NCBI GenBank assembly: GCA_016201645.1
Contig: JACQCL010000228.1
Span: 1 to 16,645 of the forward strand
From: Candidatus Rokuibacteriota bacterium
GTDB lineage: Bacteria; Methylomirabilota; Methylomirabilia; Rokubacteriales; CSP1-6
Length of the DNA stretch: 16,645 bases
Direction: 5' to 3'
This document shows, piece after piece, positions 1 through 7,800 of the stretch; the first letter of the stretch is position 1, and each line of letters opens with the position of its first letter. Made by a program: the position numbers and the translations under genes. The notes beneath the pieces are model-generated. The model saw only the letters and a list, made by a program, of their open reading frames with translations, searched no databases and was not told where the DNA came from.

Positions 1-102
1 CGCCACGGGAGGCAGGAACACCTCGTAGCCGACCCCGCCGGACTCCACCACCACCCGGTCCTCCAGCTTCTTCCTGAGCTTCCCGCGAAGCGAGGCGATC
101 AT
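1..102 (-). CDS. ruvA: Holliday junction branch migration protein RuvA, N-terminal fragment
   Basis: Only the first 34 codons lie in the window; the gene runs off the left edge. The translation begins MIASLRGKLRKK and continues with a VVVESGGVGYEVFLPP stretch, which is the first strand-loop region of the RuvA N-terminal OB-fold domain. RuvA binds the four-way DNA junction as a tetramer and loads the RuvB helicase for branch migration during recombination and repair. The ATG (102-100) overlaps the ruvC stop in an ATGA arrangement, so the two are probably translationally coupled. RuvB would be expected further downstream, outside the window. The family assignment rests on a short but very characteristic N-terminus. 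Confidence 0.9.
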   Translation of the reverse strand, partial: MIASLRGKLRKKLEDRVVVESGGVGYEVFLPPVA

Positions 103-608
103 CGGGGCAGCCGCCCGGTTACTCGCGAGAGTCCGGTGAGAGCCAGCCCGAGGGCGTCGGCGACGTGACTCGGCTTTGGCGGAGCCGAGAGCCGTAAGAG
201 CCGCTGGACGCCCCGTTGAACCTGTGTCTTGGATGCGGCGCCGTTGGCAGCCACCGCCCGTTTGACCTCAGCCGGAGCCAGGGGGAGGACCGTCACGTCG
301 CGCTGGCGCGCCGCCAGGCAGATCACGCCGCGCGCATGCCCCATCAGGATCGCCGTCCGCGGGAACTTGTACTCGGCGTAGAGGTCCTCGACTACAAGCA
401 GGTTGGGGCTGAAGCGCTCCAGCAGGCGGTGGACAGCGTCGTGGAGAGCGTGAAGGCGCGCTTCCAGGGGAGCATTGCGGGAGGTCGTGATGACACCGGC
501 GTCCAAGAGTGAAACGCCTCGAGGGCCTGATTCGAGCACGCCGAACCCTGTCTCGACGAGCCCCGGGTCAATGCCGATGACCCGGAGCCCGGGGCCGGCG
601 CTAGGCAG
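99..608 (-). CDS. ruvC: Crossover junction endodeoxyribonuclease RuvC (non-AUG start proposed)
   Basis: RuvC cuts Holliday junctions after RuvAB branch migration. The frame contains VIGIDPG (first catalytic Asp), LLVVEDLY (catalytic Glu) and PSHVADALGLAL, where a His and the final Asp complete the metal site; the His variant is also seen in thermophile RuvC. No ATG, GTG or TTG lies in frame upstream of IGIDPG. A GTG at 539-537 would delete the first catalytic Asp and 20-odd residues. The best start is CTG at 608-606, with GAGG nine bases upstream, giving 169 residues, a normal RuvC length, with catalytic positions D14, E74, H148 and D151. It overlaps the yebC stop by 8 bases. Identity is near certain; the start is inferred. 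Confidence 0.93.
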   Translation of the reverse strand: MPSAGPGLRVIGIDPGLVETGFGVLESGPRGVSLLDAGVITTSRNAPLEARLHALHDAVHRLLERFSPNLLVVEDLYAEYKFPRTAILMGHARGVICLAARQRDVTVLPLAPAEVKRAVAANGAASKTQVQRGVQRLLRLSAPPKPSHVADALGLALTGLSRVTGRLPR

Positions 609-1353
609 CGGTAACGGCCTCGATGATCTCGTCGGGGATGTCGTAATTGGCGTAGACGGCCGTAACGTCGTCGAGCTCCTCCAGCGCCTCTATCAGCCTC
701 AGAACCGCTTGAGCCTCTTTGCCCTCCGCCCGGACGGTGGAGAGCGGCACCATGCTCACCTCCGCCTCCAGGATGGGGACCTTCCGCTCCTCCAGCGCCC
801 GGCGCACCGACTCCATTTCATCAGGAGAGGTGGTAATCTCGTAAACTTTTTCGACGCGCCTCATGTCGGCCGCGCCGGCGTCCAAGGCCAACCCGAGCAG
901 CTCATCCTCGCCGATCCGCTCGGCGTCCACCTGAATCACGCCTTTGCGCTCGAACATCCACCCCACGCACCCGACCTGGCCGAGGTTGCCGCCGTTCTTC
1001 TCGAAGACGTGACGGATCTCTGGCGCGGTCCGATTCTTATTGTCGGTCACGACCCGGACCATGACGGCCACCCCGCCGGGGGCGTACCCCTCGTAGGTGA
1101 CCTCCTCCAGAGTCTCGCCGGGCAGTTCCCCGGTCCCCTTCTGGATGGCGCGCTTGATATTCTCCGCCGGCATGCTGGCGGCCTTGGCACCCTCAATGGC
1201 CGCCTTCAGGCGCATGTTGACCTTGGGGTCGCCACCCCCCGAGCGCGCCGCCACGGTCAGCTCGCGGATCAGCTTGGTGAAAAGCTTGCCCCGCTGCTGG
1301 TCGGTCTTGGCCTTCTTCCGCTTGATCTGAGCCCATCGTGAATGGCCAGACAT
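601..1353 (-). CDS. yebC: YebC/TACO1 family protein
   Basis: A 250-residue protein opening MSGHSRWAQIKRKKAKTDQQ, the signature of the YebC/TACO1 family, and containing the family block YEGYAPGGVAVMV and the DNKNRT segment. Length matches the family (about 240-250). Members were long annotated as DNA-binding transcriptional regulators; more recent work points to a role on the ribosome in relieving stalls such as polyproline. The ATG at 1353-1351 is chosen because GAGG sits eight bases upstream and the family motif starts there; a longer in-frame reading from 1437 would run through a palindromic spacer and adds no conserved sequence. yebC directly upstream of ruvC and ruvA is a widespread arrangement. 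A G/C hairpin (1365-1387) abuts its ribosome binding site. Confidence 0.95.
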   Translation of the reverse strand: MSGHSRWAQIKRKKAKTDQQRGKLFTKLIRELTVAARSGGGDPKVNMRLKAAIEGAKAASMPAENIKRAIQKGTGELPGETLEEVTYEGYAPGGVAVMVRVVTDNKNRTAPEIRHVFEKNGGNLGQVGCVGWMFERKGVIQVDAERIGEDELLGLALDAGAADMRRVEKVYEITTSPDEMESVRRALEERKVPILEAEVSMVPLSTVRAEGKEAQAVLRLIEALEELDDVTAVYANYDIPDEIIEAVTAA

Positions 1354-1364
1354 ATCTTTACCTC

Positions 1365-1387
1365 GGAGGGGGGCTACGCCCCCCTTC
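1365..1387. repeat. Perfect 7-bp palindrome with 3-nt loop next to the yebC ribosome binding site
   Basis: GGGGGGC (1368-1374), TAC, GCCCCCC (1378-1384), extendable by an A-T, a G-T and a G-C pair to 1365-1387. On the minus-strand transcript the hairpin ends immediately before the GAGG of yebC. There is no T-tract, so it is not an obvious terminator. It may influence access to the ribosome binding site or belong to a dispersed palindromic repeat family. Confidence 0.6.
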
Positions 1388-1410
1388 CGACTCCTCCCCC
1401 CAATTCGTTT

Positions 1411-1429
1411 GCGCGGGCTAAGCCCGCGC
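1411..1429. repeat. Perfect 9-bp inverted repeat in the thioesterase-yebC spacer
   Basis: GCGCGGGCT (1411-1419), a single A, then AGCCCGCGC (1421-1429). In RNA this gives a stem of about eight pairs with a three-base loop. No T-run follows on either strand, so a rho-independent terminator is unlikely. It is the second palindrome in the 111-base spacer between the thioesterase stop and the yebC start, which otherwise holds nothing recognisable. Confidence 0.6.
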
Positions 1430-1464
1430 TCGAACACTCGCGGACGGGAGCGTCAGCCATGCCA

Positions 1465-2457
1465 CTACGCACTTGACTCGCCCTCGTTCTGGAGCGAGGC
1501 CTTCAGGCGTTTGACCCGCGCGATCCGCGCCTCGCGCCGGACCATTGCCGCCTCCCAGCGCCGCTTCTCTCCCGAGCTTTCCGGGGTGAAGGGCGGGATC
1601 GGGCGCGGCGTGCGGTCAAGCCCCAGATGGACGAAGGTGAGGTAGGCCGTGCAGGTGTGGCGCACCTCGCCCGTCCGCGGCACCTCCGCCAGAACCTTGA
1701 CGCCGATCTCCATGGAGGTCGTGCCCACGTGGTTCAGGCCCGCCTTGAAGATCAGAAGCTCCCGCGCCCGGACCGGGGAATAGAAGTCCATGGCATCGAG
1801 GCACGCGGTCATGACGAATCCCCGCGTGTAGCGGACCCCGAGGATGGCCGCGACCTCATCGATGTCAAACAAGAGCTTCCCCGCGAACATGAACTCCCGG
1901 AACAGGACCTCGTGAAGGCGGACGACGCGCGCGGACTCGAACTGCCAGCGAAAATCCTCCGGTTCGTCGGAGGCCTCCTTCAGCTTTTCGGCCTTCCGCG
2001 CGAATCGGGCAAGCCGCTCTTCCCGCCGGGCGATGGCCGCCGCGACCAGAGACTCCTCGCCAGCCCCCGCCGGCACAATCTTCTGCGGGACGGGACGAGG
2101 TTTGCCCTCTTCATCCACGCTCACGTACACCAGGTGCGAGGAGAGCGTCACTGCCCGCTGCCCAGTGACCGGATTTTCGGAGGAGACGCGGACGCCCACC
2201 TCCAAGGAGGAGCGCCCCACATATTCGACCTGGGCCCGCAGGATCGCGATTTCCCCCACCAGAACCGGATGGAGGAAATCAATGTCGTCCATGGCCCCCA
2301 GCGCCACGGTCCCATGCGCCACCCGGGAGGCCGCGATCGTCCCGGCCGTGGTGATCCACTCCATCATGCGCCCGCCGTGGATTTGTCCGGGCGCTCCTGC
2401 GTGCTCCGGGAGCACGAACTGGGTCATCTCCACCGCGGTGTCGCTGATTGAAGACAT
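1465..2457 (-). CDS. Double-hotdog acyl-CoA thioesterase
   Basis: A 330-residue protein with two hotdog-fold halves, as in BFIT/ACOT7-type acyl-CoA thioesterases, which hydrolyse acyl-CoA to free acid and CoA in the cytoplasm. The first half carries QIHGGRMMEW (helix-cap motif), DDIDFLHPV and VEYVGRSSLEVGV; the second carries FAGKLLFDIDE, LDAMDFYSPV and LNHVGTTSMEIGV. A charged helical linker separates them. The Asn often found just before HGG in the first half is a Gln here, so which half is catalytic is uncertain; the Asp in FDIDE of the second half is present. The ATG at 2457 is preferred, with AGAGGA three bases upstream; a GTG at 2475 in the same frame has no visible ribosome binding site. 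The substrate cannot be read from the sequence. Confidence 0.87.
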   Translation of the reverse strand: MSSISDTAVEMTQFVLPEHAGAPGQIHGGRMMEWITTAGTIAASRVAHGTVALGAMDDIDFLHPVLVGEIAILRAQVEYVGRSSLEVGVRVSSENPVTGQRAVTLSSHLVYVSVDEEGKPRPVPQKIVPAGAGEESLVAAAIARREERLARFARKAEKLKEASDEPEDFRWQFESARVVRLHEVLFREFMFAGKLLFDIDEVAAILGVRYTRGFVMTACLDAMDFYSPVRARELLIFKAGLNHVGTTSMEIGVKVLAEVPRTGEVRHTCTAYLTFVHLGLDRTPRPIPPFTPESSGEKRRWEAAMVRREARIARVKRLKASLQNEGESSA

Positions 2458-2508
2458 CGATCCTCTTTGTATCACGTCGAGGGAAGCGAGTCTAGATCGG
2501 CTGACGAG

Positions 2509-2769
2509 CTACTTGCGGCGAGGCGGAAGACCAAGCTCCTTCCGTACGTGTTCCAGGCTGACGCTTTTGCCTCGGCGAGCACGACGGATCATAGCCCAAA
2601 ATTTCGGGCTTCGTTCAAGGAGATAGTCCTCCAGATCCTCTTCCCCCTTCAAACCCTGAATGGCGGCCACCGGTTTGCCCCGGTTGGTCACGATTACCAC
2701 GTCCCTCCGCGAGAGCTTCAGCACCCTCGGAAAGGCATTCTTCGCTTCAAACGTCGTCAACATTTTCAT
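2509..2769 (-). CDS. Phd/YefM-family antitoxin
   Basis: An 86-residue protein opening MKMLTTFEAKNAFPRVL, followed by VVIVTNRGKPVAAI, the Phd/YefM N-terminal DNA-binding fold that also autoregulates the operon. The C-terminal half (DLEDYLLERSPKFWAMIRRARRG) is charged and helical, as expected for the part that wraps the toxin. The start overlaps the toxin stop as ATGA. A perfect AGGAGG (2783-2778) lies eight bases upstream, inside the toxin 3' end, whereas the toxin itself has no good site, so translation should favour the antitoxin. A second ATG two codons in is an alternative start. The gene order is toxin first, the reverse of the usual phd-doc or yefM-yoeB order. Confidence 0.87.
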   Translation of the reverse strand: MKMLTTFEAKNAFPRVLKLSRRDVVIVTNRGKPVAAIQGLKGEEDLEDYLLERSPKFWAMIRRARRGKSVSLEHVRKELGLPPRRK

Positions 2770-3050
2770 TCCTTCTTCCTCCTGTAAAAGGACGGCGTCT
2801 CCAACTTGTGTAGTATCTGGACAATTTCTACTCGGTCTTCGATGACATCATAGAAGATCCGATAATCCCCCGCCCGTAGCCGAAAGGTGGTTTCCTGGTG
2901 GCCGCGCAGGCGTTTGATCGAAGTCCGACTGGTCTTCTCGGGCTCTTCGCGAAGATGCCTTTCAATCGCGTCCAATACGGCGACGGCGTGAAAGCGTTTC
3001 ATTTTCTTGAGACGTCTAATTGCCTCCCCTTTAAAGATAATGGCGAACAT
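2766..3050 (-). CDS. RelE/ParE-superfamily toxin
   Basis: A 94-residue basic protein with the RelE/ParE layout: an N-terminal strand (MFAIIFKGEAIRRLKKM), a helical hairpin, then KRLRGHQETTFRLRAGDYRIFYDV and VEIVQILHK, which form the beta-sheet core, and a basic tail SFYRRKKE. RelE-type relatives cleave mRNA on the ribosome; ParE-type relatives poison gyrase. The GDYRIFYDV block with the basic tail looks closer to RelE, but the activity is not certain. The ATG at 3050 follows a clear promoter by only about ten bases and lacks a Shine-Dalgarno sequence. The module is visibly more AT-rich than its neighbours, which suggests recent acquisition. Confidence 0.87.
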   Translation of the reverse strand: MFAIIFKGEAIRRLKKMKRFHAVAVLDAIERHLREEPEKTSRTSIKRLRGHQETTFRLRAGDYRIFYDVIEDRVEIVQILHKLETPSFYRRKKE

Positions 3051-3067
3051 GGAAGATTTATTCCATA

Positions 3068-3096
3068 AACATACATCCGAGCCAGAAATCTGTCAA
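3068..3096 (-). promoter_or_regulatory. Sigma70-type promoter of the toxin-antitoxin module
   Basis: On the minus strand a perfect -35 TTGACA (3096-3091) is followed, after exactly 17 bases, by TATGTT (3073-3068), four of six matches to the -10 consensus. Transcription would start near 3061, about ten bases before the toxin ATG, giving an almost leaderless message. The element sits in the short gap after dppC. Confidence 0.68.
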
Positions 3097-3125
3097 ACGT
3101 CATCCTTCCGATACCCCGGGCGGGG

Positions 3126-3962
3126 TTAGTGCTTGAAGCGGGGGTCGAGGAGGTCGCGCAGGCCGTCGCCGAGAAGGTTGACGCCGAGGACGGCGAGCAT
3201 GAGGGCGAGCCCCGGAAAGACGGCGACCCAGGGGGCGGAAGCGAGGAATGTCTGCCCCTCGGCCAGCATGGCCCCCCAGGAGATCGTCGGGGCCTGGGCG
3301 CCGAGCCCCAGGAACGACAACCCCGCTTCGGCCACCATGTTGCCGCCGACACCGATCGTGGCGGCCACGAGGAGCGGCGCCAGGCAGTTCGGGAGGAGGT
3401 GCCGGGCGAGGATCGTGCCGTCGCCCACGCCCAGTGCCCGCGCCGCCTGGACGTACTCGCGGGTCTTGAGCGAGAGGACTTCGCCCCTCACGACCCTCGC
3501 GATCGTGGTCCATCCCAGGAGCACCAGCACGAGAAAGACTTTGTCGAGCCCCGGCTTCTCGAAGACCGCGATCAGGCCGATGGCGAGGATGAGCGAGGGG
3601 AAGGCCATCACGACGTCCGTCACCCTCATGAGGAGACCGTCCGCCCACCCCCCGTAGTACCCGGCAATAAGCCCGATCAGAACCCCAATGAGGACCGTCA
3701 CCAGCTCCACGCCGACCCCGACCAGGAGAGAGACACGGCCCCCGTACAAAACCCTGGAGAGCAGATCCCTCCCCAGCGCGTCGGTGCCAAGCGCGTGCGG
3801 GGGGGCGGGCGGAAGGAGCGACGCCGCCGCGAGGCCCGTGGGGATCGCATGGGGATCAAAGGGCGCGAGCCATGAGGCTAGGAGGGCCGCGAGGACAAAG
3901 AGACCAACGAGCGCACCGCCAACCTGGACCCCGTGGTGGCGGAACGGCCCCCGCTCACTCAC
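3126..3962 (-). CDS. ABC transporter permease, DppC/OppC type
   Basis: A 278-residue inner-membrane permease of the peptide/nickel ABC family. An N-terminal membrane helix (VQVGGALVGLFVLAALLASW) leads to the DppC-typical HALGTDALGRDLLSRVLYGGR stretch, then five further hydrophobic segments. The EAA coupling loop reads EYVQAARALGVGDGTILARHLLPN, and GLSFLGLGAQAPTISWG follows, as usual for the family. The GTG at 3962 is chosen: GAGGA lies six bases upstream, it overlaps the dppB stop as GTGAGTGA, and the family N-terminus begins there. A longer in-frame reading to 4166 lies inside dppB. It would pair with the DppB homologue to form the pore. No ATPase gene follows; a toxin-antitoxin module does. 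The substrate is unknown; peptides are only the family default. Confidence 0.93.
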   Translation of the reverse strand: MSERGPFRHHGVQVGGALVGLFVLAALLASWLAPFDPHAIPTGLAAASLLPPAPPHALGTDALGRDLLSRVLYGGRVSLLVGVGVELVTVLIGVLIGLIAGYYGGWADGLLMRVTDVVMAFPSLILAIGLIAVFEKPGLDKVFLVLVLLGWTTIARVVRGEVLSLKTREYVQAARALGVGDGTILARHLLPNCLAPLLVAATIGVGGNMVAEAGLSFLGLGAQAPTISWGAMLAEGQTFLASAPWVAVFPGLALMLAVLGVNLLGDGLRDLLDPRFKH

Positions 3963-4896
3963 GGCGGATCCTCGGATCGATGACGAGATAGGCGAGGTCC
4001 ACGAGCAGACTGCCGAGCACGTAGACCACGGCAAACACCAGGACCGCTCCCATGACAACCGGAAGATCGCGCTGACCGACGGCGGCGACCAGCATCCGGC
4101 CGAGCCCCGGCCAGGCGAAGACGGTCTCGGTGAGCGGCGCGCCCACCAGGAGGTCCGCCAGACCAATCCCGATCACCGTGACAACCGGAATGAGCGAGTT
4201 CTTGAGCGCGTGCTTGCCGATCACCGTGACCTCGGCCAGTCCCTTGGCGCGGGCGGCCTGGATGTAGTCCTGGCGGATGACCTCGAGGAGGCTTGAGCGG
4301 GTCATCCGCGCGATCGTGCCGGTGTGGAGCGCCCCCAGCGTCAGCGCCGGAAGCACGAGATTGGCGAGGGATCCGTCGCCATATCCTGAGACGGGAAGCC
4401 AGCCCAACCAGACCGCAAACAGGAGCGAGAGCATGAGGCCCAGCCAGAAGACCGGCGTGGAGATCCCGACGACCGCCGCGCCCATCAAGACGTGATCCAG
4501 CGCGCCGCCGGGGGCGAGAGCGGCGGCGATCCCAATCGCGAGCCCCAATGTGACAGCGATGAGAGTGGCGGCGAGGGCCAGCCTGAGGGTCGCTGGAAAC
4601 CGCTCGCCCAGCACCTCGCTGACGGGCCGCTGCTGGTGGTAGGAGTGCCCCAGGTTCCCCCGGAGCAGCCGGCCCATCCACGTCGCGTACTGAATCCACA
4701 GCGGACGGTCGAGCGCGTAGTCCTGGCGGATCTGGGCGATCACTTCGGGATCCCCGCGCTGCCCCAGCATGGCGCGGGCCGGGTCGCCGAGGGCCACCGC
4801 ATTCAGGACGAACACCAGGAGGCTGATCCCAAAGAGGACGGGGATGAGCGCGAGCAACCGTTTGGCGACGGGCTCGGCAAGCTCGGCGAGCGTCAT
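3955..4896 (-). CDS. ABC transporter permease, DppB/OppB type
   Basis: A 313-residue permease with a membrane helix at the N-terminus (LLALIPVLFGISLLVFVLN), a periplasmic segment with the family pattern GDPEVIAQIRQDYALDRPL and WMGRLLRGNLGHSY, then five more membrane helices. The EAA loop (RQDYIQAARAKGLAEVTVIGKHALKN) contacts the ATPase in this family, and the C-terminus ends YLVIDPRIRRE, as in DppB. Its ATG overlaps the stop of the AsmA-like gene (ATGA), and its stop overlaps the dppC start by eight bases, so the three are almost certainly co-transcribed. The solute-binding partners are probably the two SBPs at the start of the same gene run. Function as a small-peptide or related solute importer is inferred from the family. 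Confidence 0.93.
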   Translation of the reverse strand: MTLAELAEPVAKRLLALIPVLFGISLLVFVLNAVALGDPARAMLGQRGDPEVIAQIRQDYALDRPLWIQYATWMGRLLRGNLGHSYHQQRPVSEVLGERFPATLRLALAATLIAVTLGLAIGIAAALAPGGALDHVLMGAAVVGISTPVFWLGLMLSLLFAVWLGWLPVSGYGDGSLANLVLPALTLGALHTGTIARMTRSSLLEVIRQDYIQAARAKGLAEVTVIGKHALKNSLIPVVTVIGIGLADLLVGAPLTETVFAWPGLGRMLVAAVGQRDLPVVMGAVLVFAVVYVLGSLLVDLAYLVIDPRIRRE

Positions 4897-7800
4897 CGGC
4901 TCGGGCTGATGACCCGCTCCGGGGCCCGGAGCAGCAGAAGGAGGATGTCCACCACGGTCTGGCTCAGCGACTTGACCGGGGCCATGGAGATGGACGGATC
5001 AGCCCAGGGCCCCTCCATGTCGAAGTACGCCACGACCAGGCTCTGCTCCTGCGGCAGGAGCCGACCCAGGAGCGGGATCTTCCGGATTCCCTGCTCCAGG
5101 ACCTGGAGCGGCCTGACCGCGAGGTCGAGATTCACGTGCTGATCGGCGAGCCTTACCGTGCCCACGGCGCTCACGCGAACCACCTCGCTGTCCAGGACGA
5201 GATCCCTCGTCTCCATGACCCCGTCCTTGACCGAGAAGTCCGCGCTGAGTCGCCGGTACGGCATCCGTTCCCGGGTGAGATCGGGAAGGCGGAAGGGCTG
5301 GGCCGGAGTCCCCAGGAGGCCGAAGATCCGCACCAGCGCGGGATAGCGGGCGAGGCTGCCGCCCTCGAGCGTCACCGCGAGCCGGCCGTGGAGGGTCGGA
5401 AGGACCGCCTGGCCCGGGGAGGCGTCAAAGGCGAGGGAGCCTCGCACGAAGAGATCACCGGAGGCCCAGCGCCGCTCCGTCCGAAGCTGGTCATAGATCT
5501 GCTCCAGCTGGGCTTTGTCCAGCTTGAAGTCCACCATGTGGCCCCAGAATCCGTCCTGGCGCCGCGCCGCGCCCTGCCCTTCCAGCCTGCCGCCCCCCGC
5601 GGCGCCTTCCCGGATCGCGTACTGAATGCTATCGGTGTCGAACCTGACGTCGCCCTGTCCGACCGTAATCCAGACCGGGAGCGCCTTGAGCTTGACGTCC
5701 ACGTGAGTAAGGTCAGCGCGGCCCGCCACCCTCACGTTGTCGGGCGGACCGGCCAGCGAGAGCCGACCTTCGGGCGTGCCCCGGACAGCCGCGAGCGGTG
5801 GCACCCACGGACCCACAATGGGGAAGGGCACGTGGCCGGAGAGAGCGAGATCAGTCCGCTCCCCCGGTCGGATGCTCCCCTTGATAGCCACAGCCAGGTC
5901 TGAGCCAACGAGATCCAGGGACTCGAAGCGGAGGGTTCCAGCCTTCAGCTCAAGCCGGACCGCATCCCGCGCTCGCCAGGCAACGCCGGCGGCCTCCCCC
6001 CGGAGCGCCGTCAGCTCGATCAGCCCCGACAGGTCCCGAAGTCCAGGGAGCGTCCCGCGAAATGTGGCGCTGCCGTCGGTCCGGGCGGTGAGCGGGAACA
6101 GCACGGAGGCCCTCACCCCCGGAAGAAACGGCATCAGGTCCAGGTTCGTTGCGGTCAGCTCGGCCCGCACGGGGCCGCTGAGCGCCAGCGGCAGCGCTCC
6201 TCGGGCCTTCAATCCATGAGCCAAGCTGAGATCCCAGAGCCACTGCTTTCCGTTCAGGGTGAAGCGCGCGCTGCCGTTTCCGACCTCGATGTCCCGGAAC
6301 CCCGCATCGGCCAGCGCGATCTCGCCCTCGACGCGCGGGTCCGACCACTGGCCCGCCCCTCGGAGTCGCAAGACCGCGTTGCCCCTGGCACCGAGGGCTC
6401 CCAACTCCGGCAGCGTGCTCAGGTCGAGAGTCACCGGCAGGACGGAGAACCGGTAACGGCCGCTCGCGCCAATGGCCGCATCAGCCTGAATCGGGACCCC
6501 GCCGCGGCGCGCCGTGAGGCGGGGGATGGTGAGCTCGGCTCCCTTGAAGGCGAGGGTGGCCCGAAGTGTCTCGAGCCGCTCGGCCCCGACTCGGAGTTCC
6601 CTCATCTCGACCTGCCCGCCGCCCTCCAAGCTGGACAGCGTGCCGCCGAGGCGCGCGTGAAGGACGACCGGACCCGCGACGGGCCAATCCGTTGGGGATT
6701 GAGCCACAACATCCTCGATGCGCCCTCTGAGATCCGCGGACAGGTCCAGGTGAAGATCGCTCTGATCCAGCCGCATCTCCCCCGACACGGTGGCGGCAGT
6801 CCGGCCGGCGCTCAACCGAAGCGCGGGCGAAGCCAGACGCGTGAGCTCGGCCTCGACGGGCCCTTCCACGAGGTCGGCGCGCCAACCCCTGAACCTCAGA
6901 CTTTTGACGCTCATCCGCCCTCGGAACAGCGGCTTCCTAAGCGTGTGGCCGACGCGCCCGGAGAGACTGAACTGGCCGCCCAGCCCCCTCACGTCCCAGG
7001 GCCACAGATCCTTGGCGAGGTCGGCCACGCTCCCGGTAGCGATCAGCGCGACCGCCTCCGTCCGGAGATCCACCGAACCCCGCAGAGTGAGGCGACTCTC
7101 GCCTCGCTTCAGGGAAAACCGCTCCAGCCTGAGCAGACCTTGACGGGCGCTCAGCCCAAGCTCTCCCTCGGCCCGTCGCTCCTTATCGGACAGCCGAAGC
7201 TCGCGACCTGACAGATTCACCCGGAGGGCCAGCTGGGCGGGGTCCTTGCCTTGCCCGCTCCCCTCGGCACTTCCTGTGGCCCGACCAGCCAGACTGAAAG
7301 GCGGACCCAGGATCTGGAGCAGGTTCTGCAGGTCAACGTCGGTGAGCTGGACGCTTCCGCGCCAACGGGCCGCCCCGGGCTCGAAGAACCCCGAGCCGCG
7401 GAGCGTGCCGCCCCCGACCAGAGCCGTCAGCCAGGCCGCCTCCAGCCGCTCGGGACGAAGTAAAACCGCCGCCGTGACAAGACGGGCGGGCATCCCCGCG
7501 AGGCTCCCGTCAAGGACCCCCAGGCGCCCCTCAAAGGTCCGGGGAAACCCCTCGCCGAAGAGCTTCCCCTCGACAGAGAGCTTGCCGCTCCATCCCTTGC
7601 CCCCTCCGATCGCCGACGCCAGCTCATCGAGGGCCAGCTCTCCCGTCGCGGTTAGCTCCACCCGTGGCACCTCCGTCGGCGTGAGAATCACTCCCGCCAA
7701 CGTCAGCGTGGACCCGCCTCGGTCGAGCTTGAGCCCCTCGACCTCGGTGACGTCCCGACCCGCGCGCGCCCGGGCTTCAAGGCGAATGTCGCTCACCCGC

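Noticed and set aside
99..539. RuvC starting at GTG 539-537
   Set aside because: This start removes IGIDPG and its catalytic Asp, which are intact in the same frame just upstream.
475..1341. Long open frame on the plus strand opposite yebC and ruvC
   Set aside because: It lies antisense to two certain genes, its translation is low-complexity and resembles no family, and such shadow frames are common at this GC content. The same applies to plus-strand frames at 1627-2451, 6216-7211, 7930-9222 and 9589-10953.
601..1437. YebC extended at its N-terminus to 1437
   Set aside because: The extension translates the palindromic spacer, while the family N-terminus and a proper ribosome binding site are at 1353.
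3114..3125. CCCCG-GG-CGGGG palindrome just after dppC as a terminator
   Set aside because: The loop is too small, the stem is only four to five pairs, and no T-run follows on the minus strand.
3126..4166. DppC extended at its N-terminus to 4166
   Set aside because: The extra 68 residues lie inside dppB in another frame and are not family-like. GTG 3962 has a good ribosome binding site and the overlap typical of coupled genes.
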